From the NCBI GenBank assembly GCA_028688535.1, contig JAQTXY010000086.1, positions 1 to 7,517 on the forward strand: 7,517 nucleotides of DNA, written 5' to 3'. A program made the position numbers and the translations under genes. Under the pieces are notes generated by a model. It searched no databases. It was not told the DNA's origin and was given only the letters and a program-made list of their open reading frames with translations. The number at the start of each line of letters is the position of its first letter. Positions within the stretch are counted from its first letter, which is position 1. Source of the DNA: Methanothrix sp. Its GTDB lineage: Archaea; Halobacteriota; Methanosarcinia; Methanotrichales; Methanotrichaceae. Positions 6,557 to 7,517 of the stretch are shown here, one piece after another.

Positions 6557-6591
6557 AACTTGTAAATGGATATTTAAAGTTATATATAGCT
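6545..6591. promoter_or_regulatory. 12-bp inverted repeat with TATA-like arms in the methyltransferase spacer
   Basis: AGCTATATATAA (6545-6556) is the exact reverse complement of TTATATATAGCT (6580-6591), with a 23-nt spacer. A further CTT/AAG (6559-6561/6577-6579) can pair after a 2-nt bulge. The left arm covers the stop codon of the upstream gene. The right arm contains TATATATA, and TATTTAAA (6571-6578) lies between the arms. Both resemble archaeal TATA boxes upstream of the gene at 6618. Read as RNA it is a weak A/T-rich hairpin; read as DNA it could be an operator overlapping a promoter. It could also be chance, as the region is very A/T-rich. Confidence 0.4.
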
Positions 6592-6606
6592 AAGTTAAAA
6601 CCTTTC

Positions 6607-6611
6607 GGAGG
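6607..6611 (+). promoter_or_regulatory. Ribosome-binding site GGAGG for the methyltransferase at 6618
   Basis: A perfect GGAGG lies 6 nt before ATG 6618. It is the best-placed conventional ribosome-binding site in the window and fixes that start. A start site about 25 nt after the TATA-like box would leave almost no leader, so transcription more likely comes from further upstream or from TATTTAAA. Confidence 0.6.
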
Positions 6612-6617
6612 ATATCT

Positions 6618-7364
6618 ATGAAAGAGACAGATATTAAAGCCAAGCTTCCTGTTAGGGTATATACAGACCATCTTATTGATAAAATCTTTGATAAATATGA
6701 AATTAAGAGCCCGTTCCTCGAAATTGGCTGTGGTACAGGCGATTTTTTAAATAAATTAGAAAAAAGGAATTTAAAGGGATTAGGAATCGATTACAGCAAA
6801 GAAGCAGTTGAAATATCTCGATCTAAGTTAAAAAGTCAGAACGTAAAGGTAGAAATAGCTGATTTCTTAACCTTAAAAACACAAAAATTTAATTCAATCT
6901 TTTGCTTTGAAGTCATCGAGCATATTGTAGAAGATATTGCCTTTTTGGATCATATCAATATGTTTCTAGAAACAGAGGGGCTACTCATTTTAACGACGCC
7001 TGCAAAACCAGAACAATTCTCCAAAGAGGATCTTTATTATGGCCATCAGAGACGATACACTAAGCGCGATTTAAATGATAAGCTTAATATCGCTGGTTTC
7101 TCGACTTTAGAATTCTGGAGTTTTAGTTATCTCCCATATTTATTCAAGCCTCTTATAGATCGGGACCAGTCAACCAGTAAATATAATGATATGGGCGAGA
7201 GAACAAAAAATAGCTCTTTTCAATATCATCCTGCCGTCGAAAAATATGTTAATCTATTGTATCCAATCTTCTCAAAAATATATTTTATATTCAATATACA
7301 GGATCTCTTTTTAAATAGGGATTATGGGTTGCATTATCTTGTTGTGGCAAGGAAAAAGAGATGA
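6618..7364 (+). CDS. Class I SAM-dependent methyltransferase (Methyltransf_11/UbiG-like)
   Basis: This 248-residue methyltransferase has all canonical motifs. Motif I is FLEIGCGTGDF (33-43, with E35, G37, G39, G41), the SAM-ribose acid is D58 in GLGIDYS, the adenine-contacting D82 is in IADF, motif IV is FCFEVIEHI (95-103), and LLILTTPAK (122-130) is the fifth strand. GHQRRYTKRDL is the usual loop before the C-terminal part, in which relatives show H-x-R-x-F/Y-T. Such enzymes O-methylate small molecules, quinones or sugars. In this cluster, methylation of a glycan residue or lipid head group is the plausible role (inference). It is preceded by a perfect GGAGG and a 61-nt spacer with a dyad, so it may have its own promoter. 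Its stop overlaps the ATG of a small doubtful ORF (ATGA). Confidence 0.92.
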   Translation: MKETDIKAKLPVRVYTDHLIDKIFDKYEIKSPFLEIGCGTGDFLNKLEKRNLKGLGIDYSKEAVEISRSKLKSQNVKVEIADFLTLKTQKFNSIFCFEVIEHIVEDIAFLDHINMFLETEGLLILTTPAKPEQFSKEDLYYGHQRRYTKRDLNDKLNIAGFSTLEFWSFSYLPYLFKPLIDRDQSTSKYNDMGERTKNSSFQYHPAVEKYVNLLYPIFSKIYFIFNIQDLFLNRDYGLHYLVVARKKR

Positions 7365-7462
7365 TATTAGGTTCATTGTCCGCGAACGCTCTTAAGTACA
7401 TGACCAGAAAGCTTAAGAATATGGTGCGTGGCAGTAAAACCCTAAGATTTCGCCAAAGATGA
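7361..7462 (+). CDS. Doubtful small ORF, 33 residues, basic
   Basis: This ORF begins with ATG overlapping the previous stop (ATGA), with AAGGA (7349-7353) 7 nt upstream. It encodes 33 residues rich in K and R (including YMTRKLKNMVRG), with no recognisable domain. The coupling signals look real, but the sequence also sits where composition turns GC-richer. It may be a chance ORF, or the broken start of a gene lost when this region was rearranged. Confidence 0.2.
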   Translation: MILGSLSANALKYMTRKLKNMVRGSKTLRFRQR

Positions 7463-7517
7463 GCGGAAAATTGTGCCGGTGATAAACGAGATCTTGACTG
7501 CGCTGCTAGGCCAGGAA
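7446..7517 (+). other. Open frame running off the right edge, unidentified
   Basis: After TAA at 7443-7445 the frame stays open to the edge and reads 24 residues including ERKIVPVINEILTALLG, which looks like a plausible amphipathic helix of a real protein. No ribosome-binding site or ATG precedes it; GTG codons at 7473 and 7479 are in frame. It may be a gene remnant, an internal part of a broken gene, or chance. No family was recognised. Confidence 0.12.

Noticed and set aside
1..7517. CRISPR array, tRNA or rRNA genes
   Set aside because: No regularly spaced repeats, cloverleaf-like or rRNA-like sequence were seen on either strand.

Overview
The window looks archaeal, most likely a mesophilic euryarchaeal methanogen; this is an inference and is not proven. 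The reasons are strong GGAGG/GGTGA ribosome-binding sites, heavy AGA/AGG/ATA codon use, short A/T-rich TATA-like boxes, an ALG5/DPM-like glycosyltransferase and a Wzx-type flippase of archaeal appearance. All supported genes are on the + strand.

Layout: (1) Positions 1-453 hold the 3' end of an IS200/IS605-family tnpB gene, cut by the left edge, followed by a typical right-end hairpin and a probable omega RNA. (2) Positions 592-4663 hold a tightly packed run: a polysaccharide flippase, an ALG5-like family 2 glycosyltransferase (GT2), a second, divergent GT2, and a radical SAM/SPASM-like enzyme. Spacings are a 19-nt overlap, a 12-nt gap and a 4-nt ATGA overlap. (3) After an 82-nt gap, positions 4746-6556 hold an extended SDR (NAD-dependent epimerase/dehydratase type) and a divergent class I methyltransferase-like protein, 2 nt apart. 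(4) A 61-nt A/T-rich spacer carries a 12-bp inverted repeat with a TATA-like sequence. It precedes a canonical class I SAM methyltransferase (6618-7364). (5) Positions 7365-7517 are visibly more GC-rich. They contain only a doubtful 33-codon ORF and an unidentified open frame running off the right edge.

Together the genes look like part of a cell-surface glycan or glycolipid locus. The GT2 enzymes would add sugars to a lipid carrier such as dolichyl phosphate, and the flippase would move the product across the membrane. The SDR, the radical SAM enzyme and the two methyltransferases would supply or decorate unusual sugar or lipid groups. No substrate can be read from the sequence.

The most unusual sequence-level observation is that the ALG5-like GT2 gene has no ATG, GTG or TTG start upstream of its conserved N-terminus. 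A strong GGAGGAGGG stands 6 nt before an ACG codon exactly where the start should be.
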